This document shows positions 23,664 through 33,479 of a DNA stretch of 64,000 bases, in pieces (position 1 is the stretch's first letter; every line of letters starts with the position of its first letter). Source of the stretch: Marsupella aquatica (Eukaryota > Marchantiophyta); contig OZ316899.1 in the NCBI GenBank assembly GCA_973895155.1, positions 10,540,001-10,604,000 of the forward strand, in the 5' to 3' direction. The translations under genes were made by a program, and so were the position numbers. The notes below the pieces were generated by a model that was not told the origin of the DNA, did no database searches, and was given only the letters and a program-made list of their open reading frames with translations.

Positions 23664-26600
23664 ATGGCTCCGAGCGTCATTTTCTGGCGTCAGAGCACTG
23701 GAGACATTGTTACTCTTGAAGTTTCATGTATGAGAAAGATCACCAATGTGACCGAGGCCTTTCTTTTGACAAGATTTGGGCTCAATAACTGTGATTTCAT
23801 TTTGAGGTTGTTCTTTCTTGTTTCACTTCATGGATCTAGGAAGGACGAATTCATTTCAAGAACTCTACATGGTGCAAGAGTTTGGGAGGTTGCTTCCGGA
23901 GATGTTGTTGAGGTTTTGTCAGGCAGAGATGATTTTCTCGAGCCTTTTCAGAATACTCGGGAAAAAGTGTTTGTAGACCTCGACTCTCCCCCGGGGCAAG
24001 GAACAAATCTTGACGCCTCTGGTTCTGGGTTTACCACTCTTGAGGATACTAATTCTGTTTTTGGAAGTTGTTCTACAGAATTGAAAGTAGAGACTCCTCT
24101 TCCAAGTGCTCCGGTTGGCCATCTTTTGCAGAAAGTCTACAGAATTGGTGTGCTTGAAGCATTTTTGAGCATTACTGGGGCTAGTGAGCTGGCACGATTT
24201 AGAAGAGATGTCTCTTGGGTTGATGTCCAAGTTGATCGTCTTCCGACAAGTTACAATGGAGACATGGTATATGAGCTTCCTCCAGTGGAGTCAAGATTTG
24301 GTCGCGGTCAAGGGCTTCTCGACATGGACCATGACAATGATGGCTACCCTTGGACCCGATTGGTCACCACTTCGGCTAACTTGAAGCCACGTAATCACTG
24401 GTCTATTTTCAAGGTCCGTTGCAGTGGTGTTGTGCAATGTCAAAATTTGAATTGTTCAAGGTTCAAGGAGACAGGAGTGAAAAATGGAGCGGCATTTCCA
24501 GGAAGATCACTTATGACCGATATCTTCAAGCCAGGAAACCTGGTTCCGAAAGGAGGTTTGGTTTGTGGGTTTTGTGATGAGAGACCTTATTGTGTCAGAC
24601 CTTGTCCAGCAATGATGTTTATGTTTATGCAAAGCCAAATTTGGACTCTCATGTCTCCAAACACATGTCTAGACTTGCAGTCCACATGGGAGTTCATGAT
24701 CATCCGATCCGGACGGGGAAGTGTCGAGTTGCAAAAAAATAAGCGGAAGATGTTATTCAAGGCGTTCAATTAGCACATCCCTTGGCAACCCCTTCCCGTG
24801 TGAAGAATATTTCAATAGGTACATTGATATCGCTTCTCCACCCTGAGGCATGTTATGATCTTTCAAAAGAAGAGGAGGTGGAATTGTGGAACTCAATGAA
24901 AGTTGTGTCCTCGCCGGCAAAATTCCATGCAATTTTCCGCAGCGTTAAAATTGGTAACCCCAAGAAAGGTGAGTTGGATTCGCTTCGTGACATGCAAATG
25001 CGCGTGAGATTTCCATTTCTTCAGCGTTTCCTGTTCCCTGGCCAAGCTGGCAAGTCCATTAGGGCCCATGTATTCAAGATGAGTACCAAAGGTCCCGGTT
25101 CCGGAGTTGACATTCTCAATCGGATGCAAAAAGGTGGAACTTTAGAGGGAGCTTGGGTGAGTTTTGACGTGATGCATAGAATAACCACTGGTTGGTTAAC
25201 TTTTAGTGCTCATGTATACGATCACACTTATCGTGCTCTTTGCACTATCTTCACTTGTGAATTGAAAGCTGAGGATGTTGAGTCACTAGAAACTGCATGG
25301 CGTTTAATGTTGGAAGTCGCTGCTGAGAACGGTATTTCCAATGTAAACATAGCTGGTTTTATGGCTGACAATGCTGAAGCTGGATGGATTGCTGTGAGAA
25401 ATGTTTTCTTTGATGGTGTTCGTCTCCCTGAGAAAGAACACAGTGATGCATTCCATTTCTCTCAGTCACTAAGACGTCATACCATGGAGGGAATTCGTGA
25501 AGCGAAACACTCCGAGCATTACAAAATGTGGGAGAAATTTAGGAATGCACCCACATATGTTCAGGCATACAGAGTGGCAAACGATATTCAAGAGTGGTGG
25601 AAGTGTGGAAATTGTCACCCTGGGAAATTGAGATCTTTGCAAGGCTGGATTGCTTGGTGGGTTGTCCGATGGCGACAATGGGGAAACTTCTTCAGGCTGG
25701 TAAGTAAACCATGTTTTTTGGCTAGCGATGTTGCTAGCATTCTGTTCTTGTTTGAATGTAATCTTGAAATCAAGTTTGTGCCTCCCAATGATTGTGTTTG
25801 TTTTGGTTGGACTTCAGACTCAAACAGCAAAGGAGTCAGCGTTGATGCCAAATTGTACTGGAGCTGAATCTGTACATGGTTCAATGAGAGCTTGTCAAAT
25901 GAAGAAGAAGATTGGACTGCTAGAAGCTTGTGAACTTGATCAAAATCGTGCTGGTGGGCAGATTGCTGCCTTTGCTGCATACATTGATGGATGCCACAGG
26001 GGACACGGACCTACCATATTTGAACTTGCATATAGGAATGCAGATACACTAGGATCCCTTGATGCTTTTGAGAAAGCAACCAATCTTCTACTTGAATCAT
26101 CTCCAAAATATGATTTCCATCGCACTCAACCACTTCATGGAGATCTATGCACAAAGTCTGGAAAACGAAAAGGCCAGGCTTCGGCTAGAGTTGGTGCTGA
26201 AGATTCTCATCGACATGATAAGGTGATGCGGACGGAGGCGGTGACAAGGGGCGTACATCCAAGAAATTTATATTCTGATTTCAGGAGTGTCAATGTCGTG
26301 GAAGAGAGGGACGAGTTGAAGGAAACTTCGGGCATACCCCATTCTTCAACATTCTCTAATTGTCCAGATCCGTCCGTCGTGATTCTTCTTTCCGATAACG
26401 AAGGGAATGGCACTGAGAGCTCAGGAGATGACACTTTGGAAATTCCTAAACCATTGCCCCGCCAACATGTATCTCCTGTTTGTCCAGAGGAACCAGTTTA
26501 TGTTTCACCGAGGCAAATTCCTGCGATAAATGAAGTTGATGTCCCATTTGGTACTTGGCACTTAAGGCGGTGCGGTAAAGGAAATGGTCCAGTGTGCAAT

Positions 26601-27416
26601 GGGTCTTTGGATCGGACCATTTCTGGAAGAGATGAGTGTCAAAACTTCATCAAAGAAGTAGGTTATCATACTTGGTCTTGCGGTGTGGTTGGGGTAGCAA
26701 TCCATGGTTTGAGGATGACTTCACCACATCCTCAACTCTTATACTTCTACCCAAACAATGTCTGTCACAAGACCAGGGGTCGCAAGTCAATTGCCCAACT
26801 TCCCGTAGTACCCTCATCTCTAAAAGTTCTTCGAGGGACAGAGTTAACTCCTCATGAAATCAGCTTCTTGCTTGGCTTGGGTTTTCAGATTGATGGTCTC
26901 TATTACATGGATTGTGAACCAGATGGCAGTGTTGCTCCTCCAGGTCGTGTGGAACTTTGAATTGACTTTAACTCTTTCCCAGAAAAGGTTGATGTAAACT
27001 ATTTGAATAGACGACTCAGGACACGAAATGGAAAGGGTGCTCGTCAACGTTTCAACTTCACTGCAGAACTTGTTAAAAGGATTCAGTCTGCAAATGAAGA
27101 GCAAATGAGGATTGTGGCTTGTGAGACGATCATCCAAGGAAATGGATGGGGAAGACAGTTTTTGATTGCGACGCATGAAAATAACCCTAGTAAATGTAGT
27201 AAATATTGGATTCAGTTGTGCGTCTTCCCATGTTGCTCCTGTGAGGATTTCTATAAGCGGCATTCGCATGGAAAGCCTTACATGTCTTGTAAACATATTC
27301 TTTGGGTTTACAAGAATGTTTACCATTTGAACCTAGAGACTTCCGATGTAGTCAAGCAGCCTGTTTTAACTGTCACTGAAGTTTCCGATCTGATCCAAAG
27401 GGGAGTTGAGGTTTGA
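23664..27416 (+). pseudogene. MULE-like transposase with SWIM zinc finger, two exons
   Basis: Exon 1 23664-25699, GT-AG intron 25700-25817, exon 2 25818-27416, about 1,210 codons. Exon 1 has a Cys/His-rich DNA-binding region (CQNLNCSRFKE, CGFCDERPYC, then HMGVHDHP) similar to WRKY-GCM/FLYWCH-type domains. The RNase-H-like DDE core follows: GAWVSFDVMHRITTGW (first Asp) and GFMADNAEAGWIAVRNVF (second Asp), then FHFSQSLRRH. Exon 2 ends with a SWIM finger, CSCEDFYKRHSHGKPYMSC then KH. Damage: one-base frameshift near 24607, TAA at 24740-24742 (CAA fits) and TGA at 26958-26960 (CGA fits). The role would be excision and insertion of the surrounding element. The ATG at 23664 is the best start seen. 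Confidence 0.85.
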
Positions 27417-28131
27417 GATTGTCCAATTTAGAGTGAGGTTTGGTTTTAATTTAAGGTTTTCATTGGTTTTTTATATATATTTAAGTACCGTTGGGAGTAG
27501 ACGTTTTTTGTGCTGGTAGGAGACATGATATTTCCACTCTATATGAAATGACCTTTAATTTATATATAAAACCAGATATTGGTTGATCAGTTTTGCTAGC
27601 GAGGTCGCTAGCTATATTTTTGGAAAAGTTTGTAACTGGTTGATGTTTGGACCCTGGTTTGTTACTCACTAAGAAAACAGTCATGTTGCCCCGATAAGGT
27701 TGGATATCATGTCTTTATAGACTTGGCTTTTTTAACAGTTGGCAGTTCTCCCTGAAATTACTGCCAACCTTGTAAGTTGGTTATGGTGCCAATTTTGTAT
27801 GTTTATCTGAGATACCGATGACTCCCAATGTCCAGACCCATATTCAAATTGAAAGTTAAACTCATTTCCAAGTGCTTTGGTGATGATCTTTATGTCTATT
27901 TCGGTGTCCGACTTGTTCTAAAAAAAAGTTACATTGACATACTTAACTCGAAAGGTTTATTAGGGAAATAGTAATGATTCAAATATGAACAGACTGTTGG
28001 ATGGGTTTTTGCTAGCGAGGCTTGCTGTTACTAGCGGCCAACAAGTTCAAACCTTGGTATGAGGAAAAAAAGACCCATTACAAGGAGTTTTTTTACTCGC
28101 AACAGCAAAAAAATTACTATTACGAGAAGAT
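27417..28131. other. 3' flank of transposase gene
   Basis: No coding frame with motifs. It contains palindromic sites near 27594 and 28010 and a short poly-A/T-rich stretch before the right inverted repeat. Confidence 0.45.
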
Positions 28132-28149
28132 TTTTTCCTGTTTCCTCGC
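28132..28149 (-). repeat. TIR transposon, right inverted repeat
   Basis: On the minus strand it starts GCGAGGAAACAGGAAAAA, matching the left repeat at 16 of 18 positions. ATGGT at 28150-28154 repeats the left flank. Confidence 0.8.
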
Positions 28150-28916
28150 ATGGTAGTCATACCCGCGGTGAAAGAGTTCATGGTGCTGGCTGAGAAGGAG
28201 TTGAGTTCGACGGTGCGGACCATCATTGAGTTAGCTGAGGGCTGGGATGACTTTGACCAGAAGATGAAAGAGGAGTTCCAAGTGGAGGATGCTGATCGGG
28301 TCACGCGGGCTACCTTCTTGGATTGGGTGAATGACAGGAACAAGAAGCTGAAGGGGCCGCAAGAGCTCCTAAGGGAGTTCAAGAGAAGGGTGTCTCAATT
28401 ACCGAAGCGGGATGTGGGAATCATTGAGTTGCAGCGCTCGACGCTCTTCTTGAGGGCAGCCAATGAGGACCTTCGAGAGGAGCTTGAGAACACGATGGAG
28501 CTGCTGGAACCTTTGAGAGTTACCTTGTCTAACGACTGGAACCAAGTTGAGAAAGCGGTGTCGAAAGTGAGCAATCAACACCGGTGGCGAGAGCTAGACA
28601 AGGAGGCTACCACTCTCGCCTAAGGCCGCCGAAACCGATATTGAGGAAAGGGAAGCGAGAACCAGCAAAGGATGAGATCAAACCATCGGTGGATGATCTT
28701 GCGGAAATGATGCAAAACCTGAAGATCTTGGCGGCACATGCGGTCGAGAATCCAAAACCGAGGGTTGCTAGTGCTCCCGAGAGGAAGCGAGAGATGCAGA
28801 GGTGGCCATGCATGTGGTGCGACAGCAAAGAGCATGACAAACGGGAGTGCCTGGACCTGAGGGAAGCTGCGGATAAAGGGCTGATCAAGTTCATCGGTGA
28901 AGTTTGCCGATACTGA
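28150..28916 (+). pseudogene. Gypsy B gag, C-terminal part with zinc knuckle
   Basis: Resumes after the transposon with VVIPAVKEFMVLAEKEL and a charged helical region (DWVNDRNKKLKGPQELLREF). Near 28615 the frame changes, and 28640-28916 carries PSVDDLAEMMQNLKIL and the knuckle CMWCDSKEHDKREC (CX2CX4HX4C), which binds RNA in gag proteins. The frameshift and the upstream transposon inactivate it. Confidence 0.78.
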
Positions 28917-29862
28917 AAAGCCGATTCCATTCAACTCCAACAAGGGAGGCATGAAGGCTTTGGCTGAGAAGCGAGTTGGGAAGCGAGTCGAAGAGGCGTC
29001 CTCTTCGCACCTGGAAGCAAATGTTTACAATGTGGAGTTGGATGGCCCTGTGACAGAAACGGACAAGTTTTATAAGCGCTTGGTGGATCTGGTGCAAGAG
29101 AGATCCGGATGGAGTGACCCAATGCTGATCAATGCGATAACGGTTGAGGTTGGGGCTAGTTGGGATGCCTTAGTCGAGTCAAAAAGGAAGAAAACCAACG
29201 AGGATGACACTCTATCTCAATCAGGGGAACGAGAAAGGCGGGATACTCGAGACAAGGAAAGAAGGGTTAGGTTTGAAGAAGAGGAAATGAGCGAGAAAAA
29301 GCTGGAAAAAGGGAAACTGATCAGGAAGGACTTGGGCTGGGTGCTTGGCAGGGATGTGGACCAGGCCATGTACCCGGAGGTTGTAGCTGAGAAGTTCTGG
29401 ACCCAACAGGCTCAAGGGTTTACCAATGCCGAGTTCTTTGGCAGTATGAGGCGGGAGATCCAGGAAGCGATATTGGAGAGATCCAAGAGGAAACGGATTT
29501 ACAAAGAGGGCCCTCACACCTTGATGGGGGAGGTTGGCGAGACGGAAATTGGGAGTTTCCGAACTTACACTGCTGGGGCGTCCATGGGTTCAGGTAGTAA
29601 GCTTGCTGGCCCCAAAGAGTCAGACTTGGGGAAACCAAAGAGGGTCAAGTCCCTTGAAGAGGAGCTCATGGACTTGGACGATGAGTTCTTTGATGCGGAA
29701 GAGGAGCTCATGGGAACCGGAAGCGAAGCTGAGTCTGTGGCAAACAGGGACCCGACTGAAGGGAAAGAGCAAGAAGGCATTACCGCGCAGTCGAGGACCA
29801 TTCATGTCATGGGCTCAATGAAAGGAAACGGTTATGCTTACCGAGATGGATACTGGGCTTGA
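28897..29862 (+). pseudogene. Gypsy B linker between gag and protease
   Basis: Open frame of about 320 residues that overlaps the end of gag by 20 bp in a shifted frame. It is rich in Glu, Lys and Arg (KRVGKRVEEASSSHLEANVY, then RKKTNEDDTLSQSGERERRD) with no domain I recognise. Comparable linkers between the zinc knuckle and the protease occur in other gypsy elements. It was probably part of one polyprotein before frameshifting. Confidence 0.55.
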
Positions 29863-29886
29863 GCAAGTCCGAAGAGCGAGTGCCAG

Positions 29887-30381
29887 TTGGAAGGAATGGA
29901 AGGCAAGGTGCAGACGCTCATTGATACTGGCTCGGAGATCAACTTGATGGATCCAAAGGTGTTTCAAAAGGGAAATTGGCCGGTGGATAATGAGTTGCTT
30001 TGGAGTGTGAACTTGGTGAGTTCAATGAAGGACTATCTTTGGGGTGGATATCCGAATGTGATGGTGAAGTTCGGGAATGTCAAGCAGGCTTGTAACATTT
30101 TTGTTCATGAGCACTTGTCATTTTTGGTGATACTAGGCATGTCGTTCATCACTGAATGGAGGATGGAGACAAAGGTTTTGGATGATACTACCTTCATGGT
30201 GAAGGTTCGGAGCAAAGATGGGAAAGAGGTGGTTCAATTTTTGGCTGTTTTACCTGGAAATGAGAGGAATAGGAAAGGGTTGAGGACCGGGAGTGCCGAC
30301 TCTGGTCCAGGTCCGGAAACGACTTGGCACTTCGCTGAAAAGAGTGGATCGGCGGAGTGCTCGTTCCTTAGCTCCTTGTGA
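29887..30381 (+). pseudogene. Gypsy B aspartic protease
   Basis: Contains VQTLIDTGSEINLMDPKVF, the D-T-G active site of retropepsins, followed by the hydrophobic strand LVILGMSFITEW, which carries the ILG element typical of the family. It would cleave the gag-pol polyprotein. The preceding frame ends at 29862, so continuity with gag is lost by a stop or shift. Confidence 0.8.
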
Positions 30382-30419
30382 AGGGGAAAACACGATGGAT
30401 AATGGAGAGGATGAGCCAC

Positions 30420-30984
30420 TCGAATGTGCAGAGTCTAACTTGGGAAGGGACAAGCTGGAGAAGGAGTTGGAAAGGCAGTACTTGTCTATGGCCATGCTTG
30501 TATACTCAAGTACCAAATACAAGACGGTCGACAAGAAGGTGAGGCCGGCGACGATACCTTTGCCGGACAATGCGATGGAGGTTATGGATTGAGCAAGATT
30601 GGAACCAAGGCTGAGGCCAACTGATCGGATAGGGCATAAATTTACTCAAGAGAGTTTGGTGAAGCTTAAGATTGGTTCGGATGGGTTGCTTACGGAGGTG
30701 GAGCAAGTGGCATTTTGAAAGATGATAATGGAGCATGGCAAGGCATTCTCGTTTTTGATTGAGGAGATTGGTTGTGCGGATCCGAGTAAGGTGACACCGA
30801 TGGTCATCTTTACTGTCCCTCATGTTCCGTGGGATCTGAAACCGATTTTGGTTCCACGGGCTTTAGCTCCGAAGCTTGCAGAACTGCTTAAGGAGAAGCT
30901 GAGTGCTAGGATTCTCGAGAGGTCTGATGCTCCCTACTCGAACAGATGGCTTACAGTGAGAAAGAAGAATGGAAGCTTGAGGTT
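30420..30984 (+). pseudogene. Gypsy B reverse transcriptase start, truncated
   Basis: Across frames the start of pol is readable: KYKTVDKKVRPATIPLP, then KLAELLKEKLSARILERSDA and PYSNRWLTVRKKNGSLRF, the first reverse-transcriptase motif. Stops at about 30591 and 30718 break the linker. The domain is cut at 30984 by the LTR of gypsy H, and the remainder is not in this window. Confidence 0.78.
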
Positions 30985-31824
30985 TGTGGTGCATCCCATG
31001 GCTCCTTGAACCCAAGAAACCCTCCTCCACAAGCCGATTCCCGCAGGTTTCACTCTTGGGGAGGCCGGTTTTGTGGCTTAGCGGCATGGGACGCTGCTAA
31101 CTTCGACTAACATTTGACACACATATACTGGACAGATCCTTCATTGGGTCATGAGATGTGAAGCCGGCCTCTTCTATGCCTTCCATTGTCCTCCTCTCCT
31201 GGTCTCCCTTTAGGTATGTTTGGATTCCGCCGCCGGAATGATCCCCTACTGGCTTGGGTAAGCCGCTAAGACCTCTTTCAACTCAACACATCCAACTCTT
31301 ACTACCTTGCTTACTCCCTTCTTGGTTGATGTGGGCAATCTTCAAACAAGTTAATGCGACACACAAATAGCAAAAATGACTCCTTCTGACCGAGTTATAC
31401 CATGCACTTGCCATACAAACAGTACTTCTCATACACAAGATCTGCAAACTAAGCCGTGAGGCCAACTCTATTCATCTCTTAAGTATGAGGAAACATGAAT
31501 ATACACACGGGTCACAGCATAACTAACCGAGAGCTTCTTTAACTACTTGATCCCAGCCCTGCTGGTGCACTAAAAACTTGCTAAGGAAGAAGGCCCTCAA
31601 CCCCCCCGCTGCCCAGGTACTTATCCAGGCAGTGGATCCGCCCAATTCCTTGCAGCGTAAGCCTAAGCTAACCTGACCGTAATCTACCTATGTACAGCGA
31701 GGCAGGAGCACAAGTGTTGCTCTTACCAGTGGATCCGCAATCCCACTAAGCTAAGTGTCAGGGCCGCCTCTTGGTCCTGATCCTAATTCTAACGTTGAAG
31801 ATATGAGCCCGCCCTGCCCACTCA
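30985..31824 (-). repeat. Gypsy H 3' LTR (about 840 bp)
   Basis: Starts TGTGGTGCATCCCATGGC and ends near ..CCACTCA, just before a purine-rich tract on the minus strand (GGAGGGAGGAGGCG). It is a clear relative of the LTRs at 58440-59300 and 60331-61191, with the same internal blocks. It is inserted in the gypsy B reverse transcriptase, so 30980-30984 (AGGTT) would be the target duplication. The other end cannot be checked. Confidence 0.8.
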
Positions 31825-31877
31825 CGCCTCCTCCCTCCACGTCCGCCCTCCTTAAAAGGAGCAGCCCTCCACCACCG

Positions 31878-32523
31878 TCATGGTAGTGGTGGCTGATCCT
31901 CAATGGACGCCCCCAACACTTCCTCCGTAACCACTACCGTAGGTCCGTCCTCTGACAGATTACCTGCTCCAGACCAAGTCAACTCTCCATCGGCCTGACT
32001 GGGTCCACCCTCGGCTTTGGCCTCAGCATCGGCCACGGCCTCCGATATGGTTACGGCTTCTACGGCCTGTTCTAGTGGTGGATTCGGTACACCGGCTTCA
32101 TCACTGAGCATTCCGGCTTCGCCCTTGCCATCCCCGCCTTGTAGGACAGTTGGATCCTCTGTCGTGACCCTGCTTGAGGTTGGTGTCGGGTTTACCTCCT
32201 TGGTCACGATGGCTTGAGGAGCCGTGTTACTCCCCGACCCAAAAGGTTTTCGCTTTTTCTTCTTCCTTGTTTTGGCAACTGGTCCCTTCCCCTTGCCACT
32301 TACCTCCGGCACCGGTGCGAGTGCCTTGGCTTGTCCTTCGGCCAGTACTACTCCTGGCAACTTGGTTGCCCCTATTGGAGTTGGACTTGAGGAAGCCAAG
32401 CACTTAAATACTGCGGCCTGTTTTTTTAGCCGCTCCGTTTGGTTGTCGGCTCGCCGCTGTAAGTTCTCCATCTTCCGCGTGCTTTCATCCAACTCCTCCT
32501 ACAATTCGTCCAGGTCCTTGCGT
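31878..32523 (-). pseudogene. Gypsy H extra 3' ORF, C-terminal part
   Basis: Coiled-coil end (MENLQRRADNQTERLKKQAA), a Pro-rich linker with a basic GKGKGPVAKTRKKKKRKP patch, and an acidic Ala/Glu-rich tail. It matches the ORFs of elements F (59354-60330) and E (61245-64000) closely. It lies between integrase and 3' LTR in this family. It is cut at 32524 by LTR fragment J. Its function is unknown. Confidence 0.7.
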
Positions 32524-32653
32524 GTGGCACATTTCCCAAGACCTCTAACCCCAAGAACTACCCTCAACCAATCATAAACCACTTGTTTATGTCCGTCCTC
32601 TTGCCTTATGGCAGCTATTCGGCTTGGAAACGCGATACTCTCCTTCGATCCAC
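32524..32653 (-). repeat. LTR fragment J
   Basis: The 130-bp block starting TGTGGCACATTTCCCAAG is about 95% identical to the first 130 bp of the LTR at 49103-49971; the differences I counted are mostly transitions. Its outer end interrupts the gypsy H ORF exactly where homology with elements E and F stops (after CCTTGCG). Its inner end abuts the CACTA-2 terminus at 32654. Confidence 0.8.
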
Positions 32654-32985
32654 CACTAGTAGAAACCGGGGGGTATTTAGACCCCATTAAACGACTATTC
32701 AGTACCGTATAGGACTTGGAAACGACTGGGAAGGACTCTAGTCCTTTATAGGACTGCGAGTCGTATGTTTTGTTACTATAATCAACTGAGTCCTTTATAG
32801 AACTGGTTTATAAGTCGTTTAATAGACTGGATTTTCAGTCTATTTTAGTCTTTGTGTGGGTAGCTTTGGTGAGTCGTTTTTAGTCTTTTATGGGCTGCGA
32901 TGATGAGTCGTTGGGAACGACTAAAAAGGTTATGGAGGGTAGTCTTTAAATATACTTTGTGGGGTATGTATAAGTCTTTTATGTC
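32654..32985. repeat. CACTA-2 left terminus and subterminal repeats
   Basis: After the terminal CACTAGTAGAAACCGG come repeated AGTCGTT/AACGACT motifs (about seven, 32691-32921) and AGTCC(T)TTTATAGGACT-type motifs (near 32700, 32740, 32788, 32888 and 32970). These are expected binding sites for the element's TnpA-like protein. The motif differs from the CCGATA motif of CACTA-1, so the two elements belong to different subfamilies. Confidence 0.78.
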
Positions 32986-33479
32986 AACTGGATATGAGTG
33001 ATGAAGACCCCACTATACTACTTGGAATGAACCCACTCTTGTGCACAAATAACATATTGCATTCATGTTTTATTGTGTACTTGGAATGAACTCACTCTAT
33101 AAGTTCACCATTCATCATGTTAACATTAGAATACATAGTTTCAGAAAGCCATCTTCTATACCATGTACACTAATATGAATTCACAGATTCAAACTTCATA
33201 GACTACAAAGAAGGTCACAAAGTATTCCTCTATACCATACACACTAATACTGAAATGATAAAATAGATTCAAGTATCATAGACAATCACCATAGAGCCAT
33301 AGTTTGACATCAATCACTTGTTTCATACATACAGAATTCAGAAATATCAATGTCACACACAACGTCTCCTTCATCCTCTTTACCAAATGGAAAAATTGGT
33401 ACAGATATTTCTTGGATCTTTCCAAGGCAATGTCAAAATGTGACACAATTCACATGATGCTATCTACACTTGCATTCAG

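Larger units (their letters stand above)
17864..28040. repeat. Dispersed GCTAGCGA..TCGCTAGC palindromes
   Basis: Palindromic or near-palindromic copies occur near 17980, 23114, 23273, 23474, 25722, 27594 and 28010, with half-sites near 17869 and 22870. All lie outside exons: at the element's ends, in the divergent promoter region, or in the transposase intron (25722). The centres vary (AGGT, GTAT, ATAT, ATGT), while the arms GCTAGCG / CGCTAGC or CGCTGGC persist. They may bind the transposase or the methyltransferase-like protein. Function is not shown. Confidence 0.7.
17836..28149. mobile_element. 10.3-kb TIR transposon with SWIM transposase and methyltransferase-like gene
   Basis: Terminal inverted repeats of about 18 bp (GCGAGGAAAYAGGARAAA, 16 of 18 matching) bound the segment, flanked on both sides by ATGGT (17831-17835 and 28150-28154). 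The insertion interrupts gag of gypsy B. It contains a rightward MULE-like/SWIM transposase gene (23664-27416) and a leftward five-exon gene with ParB-like and methyltransferase-like motifs (22259-18199). Palindromic GCTAGCGA motifs are scattered in its non-coding parts. A 5-bp duplication is unusual for MULEs (normally about 9 bp), so the superfamily remains open. Confidence 0.82.
17438..30984 (+). mobile_element. Gypsy retrotransposon B, decayed, split and truncated
   Basis: Plus-strand gypsy element with PBS (17541-17558), gag in two parts (17581-17835 and 28150-28916), a linker ORF, protease and the start of reverse transcriptase. A 10.3-kb TIR transposon (17836-28149) interrupts gag, and the LTR of gypsy H interrupts the reverse transcriptase at 30984. 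Only about 100 bp before the PBS can belong to its 5' LTR. Frameshifts and stops are frequent, so the copy is inactive. Confidence 0.8.

Noticed and set aside
17827-28158. A 9-bp MULE-type target duplication
   Set aside because: Only ATGGT (5 bp) is shared directly outside the inverted repeats; extending to 9 bp gives mismatches on both sides.
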